DNA of 64,000 bases from Paenibacillus sp. OVF10 (lineage in GTDB: Bacteria; Bacillota; Bacilli; Paenibacillales; Paenibacillaceae), in the NCBI GenBank assembly GCA_022836915.1, contig CP094668.1, positions 5,952,001 through 6,016,000 of the forward strand, read 5' to 3'. Positions within the stretch are counted from its first letter, which is position 1. Each line of letters begins with the position of its first letter. Shown here piece after piece: positions 10,607 to 19,145 of this stretch. The notes below the pieces were generated by a model. It did not search any database and was not told the origin of the DNA. It saw only the letters and a list, made by a program, of their open reading frames with translations. A program made the position numbers and the translations under genes.

Positions 10607-10702
10607 AAAGACGGTCGTAATCTTAGTGCCCCCATACCTTCGGTAGCTACTAGCACCGTGATTCTTTTACCCAGACTTGGGGAGCTTAGCTTCGAAAACG
10701 GA

Positions 10703-10747
10703 GAGAGTAGCGGCGATGCCCTTTAATGTCATCGTCCCGCCACTCTC
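10703..10747. other. Structured spacer: imperfect palindrome
   Basis: Arms GAGAGTAGCGG and CCGCCACTCTC with an inner GATG/CATC pair form a hairpin of about 45 bases without a following T tract on either strand. The surrounding 10607-10855 is GC-rich with more short inverted pairs (GGGGGC/GCCCCC, GGTAGC/GCTACC). It matches no riboswitch class that I can recognise. Confidence 0.5.
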
Positions 10748-10855
10748 AAGCCCCCGATAAATCAGACTATCTTTTTGAATAAATAGACTTATTGACTGGA
10801 TAAAACACATAAACTTTTATTTTTATGCTGACATAGACTATATTGAGAATCCGAA

Positions 10856-11653
10856 TTAAGGAGTCAGTTTTAGAATGGTCACAGTGGTATTTAGATTGTT
10901 ATGCAACTGTGCAGGAGTTGCATTCGCATTTACCAGCTGGATCGTCGTCGGAACCGTTGTAACCGTAACAATAACTTCAGCAGATATAGGTCCACCTCCA
11001 TTACCTGTGAATGGCACAGGTGTTATGGGCGTTCCATTTACCGTGAGGTTGAAATCCGCATTGCCCTGATTATGAATGCTAAAAGAGATCAAGTAACTTC
11101 CTGTTTCATTGATTGTTATCGTTGAGGACGGCGGCACAAAAGTGAATGCACCTCCAACATTAGCCAAAACCCCGGTTAAAGTTATTGGTGAGTTGCCAGG
11201 TACTGTGTCTGTGCCTGTGCCAGGGTCTGCTCGGAAAACACTTAGGAAATCGGATATTCCGGCCCCAACTGGACCGGCCGGACCTGTTGCTCCTACTGCT
11301 CCTACTGGACCTACGGGACCTACGGGACCTACCGGACCCACTGCTCCGAGCGCGCCTGCTGGCCCCACTGGCCCTTGTATACCCGGAATCCCTTGCAGTC
11401 CTTGTGGTCCCGGTATCCCTTGAGCACCGGTCGCTCCTCTGAGACCTATCGGTCCTTGTGGTCCCGGTATCCCTTGAGCGCCAGTTGCCCCTTTTGGACC
11501 TATCGGTCCTATTGGTCCAGAAGTTCCTTGAGCGCCTTGCGGTGCATTAACAACAACCTTAGGTCTAACCTTTACCACCTTAACCTTAACACGACAATGC
11601 ATGCTTTGTTTAAATTTACGTCTACAAATGCGTTTTCCATGACGATTTAACAA
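10856..11653 (-). CDS. Collagen-like (BclA-type) exosporium/surface protein
   Basis: An Arg/Lys-rich N-terminus is followed by about 30 Gly-X-Y triplets (GPIGPIGPKGATGAQGIPGPQGP...GPVGPVGPVGPVGAVGATGPAG). A roughly 130-residue beta-rich domain (FRADPGTGTDTVPGNSPITLTGVLANVGGAFTF...SYLISFSIHNQGNADFNLTVNGTPI) resembles the jelly-roll C-terminal domain of BclA-like spore surface glycoproteins. Such proteins form trimeric filaments on the spore surface. I chose the TTG at 11653 because GGAGGT ends 7 bases upstream; the longer in-frame ATG at 11710 has no Shine-Dalgarno. The triplet tract is repetitive DNA and its length may vary between strains. Confidence 0.85.
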   Translation of the reverse strand: MLNRHGKRICRRKFKQSMHCRVKVKVVKVRPKVVVNAPQGAQGTSGPIGPIGPKGATGAQGIPGPQGPIGLRGATGAQGIPGPQGLQGIPGIQGPVGPAGALGAVGPVGPVGPVGPVGAVGATGPAGPVGAGISDFLSVFRADPGTGTDTVPGNSPITLTGVLANVGGAFTFVPPSSTITINETGSYLISFSIHNQGNADFNLTVNGTPITPVPFTGNGGGPISAEVIVTVTTVPTTIQLVNANATPAQLHNNLNTTVTILKLTP

Positions 11654-11905
11654 TGAACTCACCTCCGTGATATTTCTCCCCATACTATGTGTATCCATCA
11701 CAAGGGGCATAGACTATTAACTATAAATTAGAAAATTTTAGTGCCCATAATGAGAAAATCGGTCTATGAATCCAGTCTATAACATGAATGTATAGACCCA
11801 TTTTCAATATAAAATGCAGATAAAAAAGCCAGTCGAACACGAGATATTCTCGATGTTTGACTGGCTTTTGCTATGCTTATCCCCTTCGCACAGGTTCTTC
11901 TTATT

Positions 11906-12931
11906 TTACAATAGTGCTTTGTTTTTCTCATAGAACCGGGCATTGTGAGAGGATACACCTGCCATATCGGAAGCAGCAGGTTCCAGATACGTCTTGGCGC
12001 TGTTGACGGCGAGCACCGCATCGTTAAAAGCACCTGCGATCAGCCTGACTTTGCTTCCATAAGTGATAAAGTCACCTGCTCCGAATATGCCTGGAATGTT
12101 GGTACGCATGCGCTGATCAACAGATACGCCGTAGTCTTCACGCGCTAGCCCCCATTGCACGAGGTTACCAAAATCACGATCATACCCATGGCTTACAACA
12201 ACTTCATCCACTTCGACATGTGTGATCTCATCGGTTTCTAAATGGGCCAACTCGACACGATCGATTTTATCACCTTTACCGTATAAGCGAGAGATAGTAT
12301 ATGGCGTCATGACGTTGGCTTGAGCTTTCATCTGAGCAACAGGCGACTCATGTCCGGTAAATTCATGACGTCTGTGTGCTACTGTAACTTCACTTGCGAT
12401 CTTGCCTATTTCATTCGCCCAGTCGACTGCGGAATCGCCGCCGCCTGAGATCAGAACACGCTTCCCGGCAAATCGAGATAGATCAGTTACGGTATAGTGC
12501 AGATTTGTCAGCTCATACCGATTGGCACCCTCGACATCCAGCTTTTGCACCTGGGTCATGCCTCTGCCCGCACATAACAGGATGGTACGTGTGTAATGAC
12601 GTTCGCCTGTTTTGGAAATGAGTACAAATACACCATCCTCACGTCGTTCAAGCTCGGCTATTTCCTGCCCAAATACAATCGTTGGATCGAACGTTCTCGC
12701 CTGTCTCTCCAGCGATTCAATCAGCTTCTCACAGCGAATCGGATCAATCCCGCCCACATCCCAGATCAGCTTCTCCGGGTACGTACGCATGAATCCACCC
12801 AGTTCCTGCTTGGCTTCGATGATCTTGGTACGCATGGCTCTCATACCACTATAAAATGAGGCATACATGCCAGCAGGCCCACCACCAATGATCGTAATAT
12901 CGTAGATGTCTAATTGTGTCTCCGTTGTCAT
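11906..12931 (-). CDS. Ferredoxin-NADP+ reductase-like flavoprotein (YumC/TrxR-like)
   Basis: A 341-residue FAD/NAD(P)-binding oxidoreductase. GGGPAGMYASFYSGMRAM binds FAD near the N-terminus, SGGGDSAVDWA binds NADPH mid-protein, and GIFGAGDF is the second FAD motif. There is no CxxC redox pair of thioredoxin reductases, which points to the ferredoxin-NADP reductase type 2 group (YumC-like). Its ATG directly abuts the stop of the siderophore-binding protein (TAAATG), so it sits in a Fur-controlled operon. From this I infer a role in reductive iron release from an imported siderophore; the sequence does not prove it. Confidence 0.85.
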   Translation of the reverse strand: MTTETQLDIYDITIIGGGPAGMYASFYSGMRAMRTKIIEAKQELGGFMRTYPEKLIWDVGGIDPIRCEKLIESLERQARTFDPTIVFGQEIAELERREDGVFVLISKTGERHYTRTILLCAGRGMTQVQKLDVEGANRYELTNLHYTVTDLSRFAGKRVLISGGGDSAVDWANEIGKIASEVTVAHRRHEFTGHESPVAQMKAQANVMTPYTISRLYGKGDKIDRVELAHLETDEITHVEVDEVVVSHGYDRDFGNLVQWGLAREDYGVSVDQRMRTNIPGIFGAGDFITYGSKVRLIAGAFNDAVLAVNSAKTYLEPAASDMAGVSSHNARFYEKNKALL

Positions 12932-13948
12932 TTAAGGCACCAACTTTTCAACAACATAGTCCATCAATTTTACAGATCCAATCGGACCCACACCGGATAC
13001 GAATTGGCTTGTCTTCAACGGGAAGACATGATCATTCTTCACAGCCTCCAGATTCGACCACACCTGGCTTGCTTTCAGATCTTCCATGGATTTCTTCGTG
13101 TCATAACCTACGAGGGTTCTATCTTCCAGAAAAATATAATCCGGATTCATCTCAGGCAAAAACTCCAGTGAGAACTGGCTAAACCAATCTGTAGAGTCTT
13201 TGATCGCTTCAGGGCTATTCAGACCCAGGATATCATAGAAGAAAACACTGCTGCTTCCTCCTTTGGGACCCATGAAACGGTAACGATTGTGCTCTACCCG
13301 GAGAACCAATACGGTCTTGTCTCCCAGGGCTGCCGCAATTTTCTCTTTCGCTTGTGAGGCTTTCTCATCAAATTCAGCCAATACTTTGGCAGATTCTTCG
13401 GTCTTGTCAAATATGGCAGCCAGCTTTGGCATAGCACGTTTCATTTCACTGTTGGCATCCAGTGCCACCGTAGGAGCAATTTTGGACAATTCATCATATA
13501 CGCCCTGTTCCATACCTTCGCCAGCTGCAAGGATCATATCCGGTGACAACGCAAGCAACTGCTCATAATTATATTGATATTGCTCAACTTCAATGATCTG
13601 GACTCCATGTTCTTTCAAATAATCAGGGCGGTATTCCGCTTCAACTTCTGGAGTTAACAAAACGATTTGAGGTGTAACACCCATTTCAATCAGATACTCG
13701 GCATAGATCGAATCAAACACAACCAGATTTTGAGGATGAGTTGGAATCGTTACTTCTCCAAACTGATCCTTCACCACCTTAGTCCCACTTTCAGTCGCTG
13801 TTTCTTCTGTTGTATTCGTTGCTCCTTCAGTTGGAGTACCTGCTGTTCCAGCTGTAGCGTTCTCTTCAGTAGTTCCACCGGAACATGCCGCCAGCATCAT
13901 ACTGATCACCAACAGCATGATGGCTAACCCTTTAAATCTTCGTGACAT
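12932..13948 (-). CDS. Iron-siderophore substrate-binding lipoprotein
   Basis: 338 residues. The lipoprotein signal MSRRFKGLAIMLLVISMMLAAC ends in a lipobox, followed by a Thr/Glu-rich linker and a FecB-like binding domain (NLVVFDSIYAEYLIEMGVTPQIV..., LLALSPDMILAAGEG). The C-terminal part (WFSQFSLEFLPEMNPDYIFLEDR...) closely parallels the C-terminal domain of the Btr-like regulator at 14051-15675, so the two probably recognise the same siderophore. AAGGGGCG precedes the start. A perfect Fur box lies 32 bases upstream of the start. Confidence 0.9.
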   Translation of the reverse strand: MSRRFKGLAIMLLVISMMLAACSGGTTEENATAGTAGTPTEGATNTTEETATESGTKVVKDQFGEVTIPTHPQNLVVFDSIYAEYLIEMGVTPQIVLLTPEVEAEYRPDYLKEHGVQIIEVEQYQYNYEQLLALSPDMILAAGEGMEQGVYDELSKIAPTVALDANSEMKRAMPKLAAIFDKTEESAKVLAEFDEKASQAKEKIAAALGDKTVLVLRVEHNRYRFMGPKGGSSSVFFYDILGLNSPEAIKDSTDWFSQFSLEFLPEMNPDYIFLEDRTLVGYDTKKSMEDLKASQVWSNLEAVKNDHVFPLKTSQFVSGVGPIGSVKLMDYVVEKLVP

Positions 13949-13979
13949 GATATACTTCGCCCCTTATGTACATTGATAA

Positions 13980-13994
13980 TGATAATTATTATCA
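13980..13994. promoter_or_regulatory. Fur box (perfect 7-1-7)
   Basis: TGATAATTATTATCA matches TGATAAT-N-ATTATCA exactly and overlaps a second half-shifted copy (TGATAATGAT, from 13974). It lies between the binding-protein gene and the Btr-like regulator. Confidence 0.9.
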
Positions 13995-14050
13995 AATAGT
14001 ATCAAATAAGAAGTGTTGCTTCCATAGCATATCGTGCGTATTCGGTTGGA

Positions 14051-15675
14051 TTATTGTGCTCTCTCATGAAAAGGTTCCGTAAGATGGCGAACGATCTGAT
14101 TTAGAATCAGAGTGTGACCCGTAATTCCGTGACCGTCTACCCACAGGTGAGTATCTACGTAAAATACCCGATTATTTTTCACAGCCTTCAGCTCGTTCCA
14201 TTGCGGACTCTCCCATAGTTTCCTCATATTCTCTTCAGCGCTGAAGTGCTGCATGATCCGCTTCTCCACAAACACATAATCGGGATTGGCTTGTGTCAGT
14301 AGTTCAAGCGAACAAGGATTAAACCAGGCTGTACCTGAATCCAGTGCTTGCGGCAGTGTTAATCCAAGCTGTTCATATAACAAGTGTGATACCCCGTGTG
14401 AATGCCCACCCAGATATCGATAACCAAACGCTTCTACCCTCAGCAACATGACTGTGGCCGCGGATTGGATGATGGGTTGCAACTGTTGCTTAGCTACGCT
14501 GACTTCGTGTTTCATCTGCTGATGCAGTCTATAAGCTTCTTCTTCTTTAAGAAACCAGACTGCCAATTGATCGAGCATTGGTTCTACATCTTGATGAAGT
14601 CCAGTTAGAATCGGTGCAATTGTGCGCAGCTCCTTTTGACCTCTTCCGTCAATACGTTTCCTATCAACATCTCCGGTTGAATTTGTCGAACAAGTTCTAT
14701 CTCCACCTCATACTGTGTTACCTCCAGCATCTCTACTCCATACGCTGTAAATTGTTCATGATGATGTGGGGACAACAGGATCGGGGTGACCACTACGGCA
14801 TGGGGGATGACACCCAGATGAATCATAATTTCTGCACAGATTGGAGAAAGTGATACGATCTTGCGCTGCGTCATCGTCTGCCTATATATCTTAGGTGATA
14901 CGCCAGTCAGTTGTTTGAAGCGTCGGCTAAAATAATGAGCATCTTCAAATCCAGTCTTTTTGGCAATATCCTGTGAGGTTGCAGCTGTTAATATCAATTC
15001 TTCCTGCGCACGGTAGATCCGGTAGTGTGCCAGATAATCCAGAGGTGGCTTACCATATCGCTCGCTAAATTTGCGGGAGTAATGCCATGGACTGATTCCG
15101 GCAATCTGAGCTAACTGTGTACGTGTAATGACCTGATCATAATGCTGCTGCATGTAGTCAATGGAGAGAAGTATACCGTGTTCTGGCTTCAACTCGTTAT
15201 CCGGCTGTTTCCGATATAGATTACTTAACAACTCATATAACAAATGCTGATGGCCAACCCTTTCTGCACTCTGATCCTGTGTATACACTTCACTCCAATG
15301 CTTAATGATACTTGCCAGACCTCCACCGGACAGTTGCACTTTCTGATACGCCTCTCCTGACGGTAACCGCCATTCAAACTTCTCAGCTTCCCGTCGATCA
15401 TGCAGCACCGAATATGTATCGAACTGAACATGCCAGCCTGCCAGATCCAGGTTGCCACCTTCAATGACCTCCATTACAGAGTTCTCTTCAAGCGCAATTA
15501 ATTCTCCATAGGAGACGTGAACTCGGTGTCCATTTATATTCCAGATCGCTTTTCCATCAATGATAAATATCAAGGTGTGACTGGGAAAGTGATGCAGCTC
15601 GCCTTTTGTTATCCATGCGTTGCTTAGTGCATTCGTTGACTTCCATTGAGCAATCCATTCCATGTTGTCAGACAT
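14051..15675 (-). CDS. btr: Btr-like AraC activator fused to a siderophore-binding domain (one frame break)
   Basis: A one-component regulator. The N-terminal region is cupin-like (residues 1-100). An AraC double helix-turn-helix follows (IDYMQQHYDQVITRTQLAQIAGISPWHYSRKFSERYGKPPLDYLAHYRI...). Then comes a FecB-like binding domain starting at about RKIVSLSPICAEIMIHLGVIPHAVV. This is the layout of Bacillus Btr, which senses a siderophore in the cytoplasm and activates uptake genes. The frame breaks at the T4 run (forward) 14635-14638; one added base gives EEVKKELRTIAPILTGLHQDVEPMLDQL, and the fused protein is about 541 residues. It stands upstream of, and on the same strand as, the transport operon it probably activates. 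Confidence 0.87.
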
Positions 15676-15901
15676 AGGTTATCCTTTCAAAGGGATTAGT
15701 AATCCAGATTTATAGGTTTCACTATATCAAAATACATGACAACTCCATAACCAACAAGCTATGGCTTGAATAAAATGGTGGACAGCGATTATACATCTCA
15801 TACTTACATTAATCAGAAAAACACAAAAAAAGCCCGCACCATCAGGTACAAGCTCTTTCTTACAACTTTAATGATATTTCTTCAATGCTACGTTTTACGT
15901 A

Positions 15902-17311
15902 TTACTCAATGCTGGCCTTCGGTGACCCCTGTCCCCGTTTCTGTCCTTTTCTTGCCATCCAATACGTCAGTCCACCTGAGACACCGAAAGCAATAACCAC
16001 ACCAATGCATGTGTGTAACAGATTCAGGCTACCCTCTTCGATGAAGAGCGGGAGGCTGACCAAGCTCGGATTCCCTACCATAGCAAATGCCTTGACAGAT
16101 AACAGTCCTACATACAGTCCACCCGCAGCTCCACCCAGCAATGCCGCGTAGAAAGAGGATCTTTTTCTCATGTTGACCGCATACAATGCAGGCTCTACAA
16201 CTCCAAGGAGGGCTGTTCCCGTTGCCCAGAAAGCAAGTCTTCTGGATGCTGGCTCTTTCGAATGCAAAGCGTTTGCAAGCGCAGCCCCTGCTTGTCCTAC
16301 AATCGCCACTAACATGGCAGCAATCACCATAGAACCACCATTCATAACCATTTCATTAATGATGATGGCAATTATCCAGTAGTGTAATCCCGTAATTAAC
16401 ATCAGCGAGAAGACTGCTCCCAGTAACATCACCGACAACACTGGAGCATTAGCTACTAGTGAATCCAATGCCTCCGGCAGATGTTCATCAATCCAGGTGC
16501 CGACTGGACCAAGAATCATCAATACTAGCGGAACAAGAATCAGTAACGTCAGGAATGGAGCAACCATCCCTTTGGAAAATTTTGGACTATATCGTTCAAC
16601 AACTCTTTCCAAGAAGGCGGCTACACAGATCGTTAGAATGACCCAGATGGGCGTAGAGTAAAAAGCAGGCTGGGACACCAGTGGCAAACCCAGGAAATGC
16701 ACCTCTTTTTCCCCTGACATCAGCATCGTCATCTCCGGATAAAACATGAGTCCGCCAATCGTTGCAGCAACATAGATGTTGCTCTTCAACCGATACGCTG
16801 TGCTGATTGCTACCAATATAGGCAGTACATAAAATACACCGTCTCCAATGATCCTGAAGATCGTAAAGGTCTGGCTGTCCATCAATGCTGAAGAGTCCGC
16901 AGAACTGTACGTATCCATTAACGCAATAATGGCGACTATAATTTTAATAACAGCGGCTCCGAGAATTGCAGGCATCAAGGGCCTGAACACATCGGATACA
17001 AAATGTAAGATTGAGAATCTGTTCTTCTTCGTGTGCCCTGCTTCCTGCAACCCTGTCCCTGTCGATTCCGCAACACCCATACCCAGTAACGTATTGTAGA
17101 TAAGTGAAGATTCATCTCTTATTGCCAGATGGCACTGCTCACCCGTTATCCGAATATCTGCCACAACATCTGAGAAAGCAAGAATAGACATGTTCAATTG
17201 AGTACTGTCCTTTATTACCAGCGTCGTTGTGCCCTTATCATGTTCTACAAGCTTGATGTTCTCCTTGCCACCTGCGAGTTTCAACCAATCTTCAATCTGT
17301 GTGTCATGCAT
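15902..17311 (-). CDS. PTS EIIBC-like permease with cysteine-less EIIB
   Basis: Resembles the glucose/beta-glucoside/sucrose-type EIIBC sugar permeases. An EIIB-like domain (residues 1-80) is followed by a roughly 10-helix EIIC (FVSDVFRPLMPAILGAAVIKIIVAIIALM..., IIGDGVFYVLPILVAIST, LGVVEPALYAVNMRKRS). In EIIB the family motif HC-x-TRLRF is replaced by HDKGTTTLVI, so the cysteine that normally carries the phosphoryl group is absent (Asp about 25). There is no EIIA domain. It either cannot phosphorylate on its own or acts as a sensor or facilitator. The start at 17311 has GAGGAG 10 bases upstream. A single gene with no sugar hydrolase beside it. Confidence 0.8.
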   Translation of the reverse strand: MHDTQIEDWLKLAGGKENIKLVEHDKGTTTLVIKDSTQLNMSILAFSDVVADIRITGEQCHLAIRDESSLIYNTLLGMGVAESTGTGLQEAGHTKKNRFSILHFVSDVFRPLMPAILGAAVIKIIVAIIALMDTYSSADSSALMDSQTFTIFRIIGDGVFYVLPILVAISTAYRLKSNIYVAATIGGLMFYPEMTMLMSGEKEVHFLGLPLVSQPAFYSTPIWVILTICVAAFLERVVERYSPKFSKGMVAPFLTLLILVPLVLMILGPVGTWIDEHLPEALDSLVANAPVLSVMLLGAVFSLMLITGLHYWIIAIIINEMVMNGGSMVIAAMLVAIVGQAGAALANALHSKEPASRRLAFWATGTALLGVVEPALYAVNMRKRSSFYAALLGGAAGGLYVGLLSVKAFAMVGNPSLVSLPLFIEEGSLNLLHTCIGVVIAFGVSGGLTYWMARKGQKRGQGSPKASIE

Positions 17312-17496
17312 TATGTACAATCTCCTCATATTACGGTAAACCCGTGTTTTGTGATGTGTTATGATCTAATATGCCTCTATCTATATACACATTTCCATGA
17401 AAAAACTTCAATAGGATAAAAAAACTAATTTCCCTGACATTGCATGTTCATTTATACAAGGTATATTGACCTATGACATTGTTTACGTAGCAAAAA

Positions 17497-17516
17497 AGCC
17501 TGCAAAAGCGCAGGCT
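17497..17516 (-). terminator. hcp terminator
   Basis: Read on the minus strand, AGCCTGC-loop-GCAGGCT followed by TTTTTTG, just past the hcp stop codon. Confidence 0.75.
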
Positions 17517-17546
17517 CTAACATATCTTCTATAAATTTGATTGATC

Positions 17547-18839
17547 CTATGACAGTGCCAACATCGCGTTCATATCTTCTTCTGCCGTTGTAATCAACTT
17601 GAGACCAAACATATCCACGAGTACATCCAAGACACCTTCCGATATGAACTCAGGCGGTTTCGGTCCTATCCGAATGTCCTGAATGCCGAGGCTGAACAGA
17701 CCGAGCAGGATCGCAACTGCTTTTTGCTCAAACCAGGACAGGACGATGCTGACAGGCAAATCGTTCACGGTACAGCCAAAAGCATCCGCCAAAGCCATAG
17801 CAATTTTCACCGTAGAACCGGAATTATTGCATTGACCTAAGTCGATATAACGCGGTATACCCGTGTCTCCAACCGTACCATAATCCACATCGTTGAAGCG
17901 GAACTTACCACAGGAAGTCGTCAGAATTACAGTATCATTTGGCAAGGATGTCGCGAGTTCACGATAGTAGTTGCCACCTTTGCCTGGTGCATCACAACCT
18001 GCAATAACGAAAAATCGACGAATATGACCGTCTTTTACCGCCTGAATAATCTCGGGCGCAAGTCCAATCACGGTCTCATGATGGTATCCTGTCGTTAAGA
18101 CTTGCTCGGACTGTACATTAGCCGCAGGCAGTGACAATGCGCGTTCAATTAGAGGTGAGAAGTCATCCTCTGTAATTTTGGCAACACCCTCCAGACCCGC
18201 CACTTCGTATGAGAAAAAGCGGTCTGCATATGTGCCTTTGATCGGCATAACACAGTTCGTTGTTGCGAGAATAGCACCCGGGAATTGTTCGAAGAGTCTT
18301 CTTTGATCGTACCAGGCTTTGCCGATATTACCCTTGAGATGGGCGTATTTCTTCAGCGCAGGATAACCGTGCGCAGGCAACATTTCCGAGTGGGTATAGA
18401 TGTTGATTCCTTTCCCTTCAGTTTGACGCAGCAACTCCTCCAATGCATACAGATTATGTCCCGTCACCACAATGCACTGTCCTTCAATCTGGTTCTGGCT
18501 AACCGTAATCGGTTGCGGTACACCAAAGCGGTCCGTGTGCGCACGATCCAACACATCCATAATGCGGATTGCTGCATTACCTACCTTCATCGCCATCTCC
18601 AGATGTTCCTGTACATTAAAATTCGAGTTCGTTAATGTCATATATAATGCCTCATGTGTAATCCGATCCACCTCAGGATCAGAATATCCCAACTGGCGTG
18701 CATGTGTCGCATAAGCAGCAATGCCTTTTAACGCAAAAATCATCGTATCCTGCAAACTTGCGATTGTTTCGTTTTTGCCGCATACCCCTACCACAGTACA
18801 CCCGCCACTCGGCGTCTGTTCGCATTGATAACAAAACAT
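17547..18839 (-). CDS. hcp: Hybrid cluster protein (hydroxylamine reductase)
   Basis: 430 residues, the short class of hybrid cluster protein. The N-terminus MFCYQCEQTPSGGCTVVGVC supplies four cysteines (C3, C6, C14, C20) for the [4Fe-4S] cluster. Later ATTNC, VIAGCD and TTSCGKFRF...DLGQCNN carry ligands of the hybrid Fe-S-O cluster. Such enzymes reduce hydroxylamine or nitric oxide in the cytoplasm under low oxygen and protect against nitrosative stress. A candidate Crp/Fnr-type site lies upstream at 18913-18928. It is monocistronic. Confidence 0.92.
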   Translation of the reverse strand: MFCYQCEQTPSGGCTVVGVCGKNETIASLQDTMIFALKGIAAYATHARQLGYSDPEVDRITHEALYMTLTNSNFNVQEHLEMAMKVGNAAIRIMDVLDRAHTDRFGVPQPITVSQNQIEGQCIVVTGHNLYALEELLRQTEGKGINIYTHSEMLPAHGYPALKKYAHLKGNIGKAWYDQRRLFEQFPGAILATTNCVMPIKGTYADRFFSYEVAGLEGVAKITEDDFSPLIERALSLPAANVQSEQVLTTGYHHETVIGLAPEIIQAVKDGHIRRFFVIAGCDAPGKGGNYYRELATSLPNDTVILTTSCGKFRFNDVDYGTVGDTGIPRYIDLGQCNNSGSTVKIAMALADAFGCTVNDLPVSIVLSWFEQKAVAILLGLFSLGIQDIRIGPKPPEFISEGVLDVLVDMFGLKLITTAEEDMNAMLALS

Positions 18840-18912
18840 ATGGATTCCCCTCCAAACTTAGATTAAACGCAGTTCGTTATGGAATAGCGTAACAGACCCT
18901 GATATGAGCTAG

Positions 18913-18928
18913 TGTGATGGTGCACACA
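18913..18928. promoter_or_regulatory. Candidate Fnr/Crp-family operator
   Basis: TGTGATGGTGCACACA matches the Bacillus Fnr site TGTGA-N6-TCACA with one difference. It lies 74 bases upstream of the hcp start. The rest of the gene-free stretch 18840-19145 shows nothing further except the ribosome binding site of the ATPase gene. Confidence 0.5.
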
Positions 18929-19145
18929 CTTTCTGACCAACATCTAAATATAGTTCTCTAGACCATCATCCAAACTGGAAATAATAACATTCAAAAAAGG
19001 CATATCTCGGATCATTATGAAAAATACTGTGTACAGCTAAAAACGTATAAATCCATAATTTTAAAAAATACGGAAATGAAACGATTCTAGATTTTGCCCG
19101 TAAGGGTAATACACAGAGAAATCTAATATTCAAGGAGCTGGTCAA

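Noticed and set aside
11264..11545. Short repeated units mistaken for a CRISPR or satellite
   Set aside because: The repeats are Gly-X-Y codons of the collagen-like gene; they have no spacers of constant length.
17330..17496. Search for a RAT upstream of the cysteine-less EIIBC
   Set aside because: No GGATTGTTACTG/GGCAAAACC halves were found in the leader.
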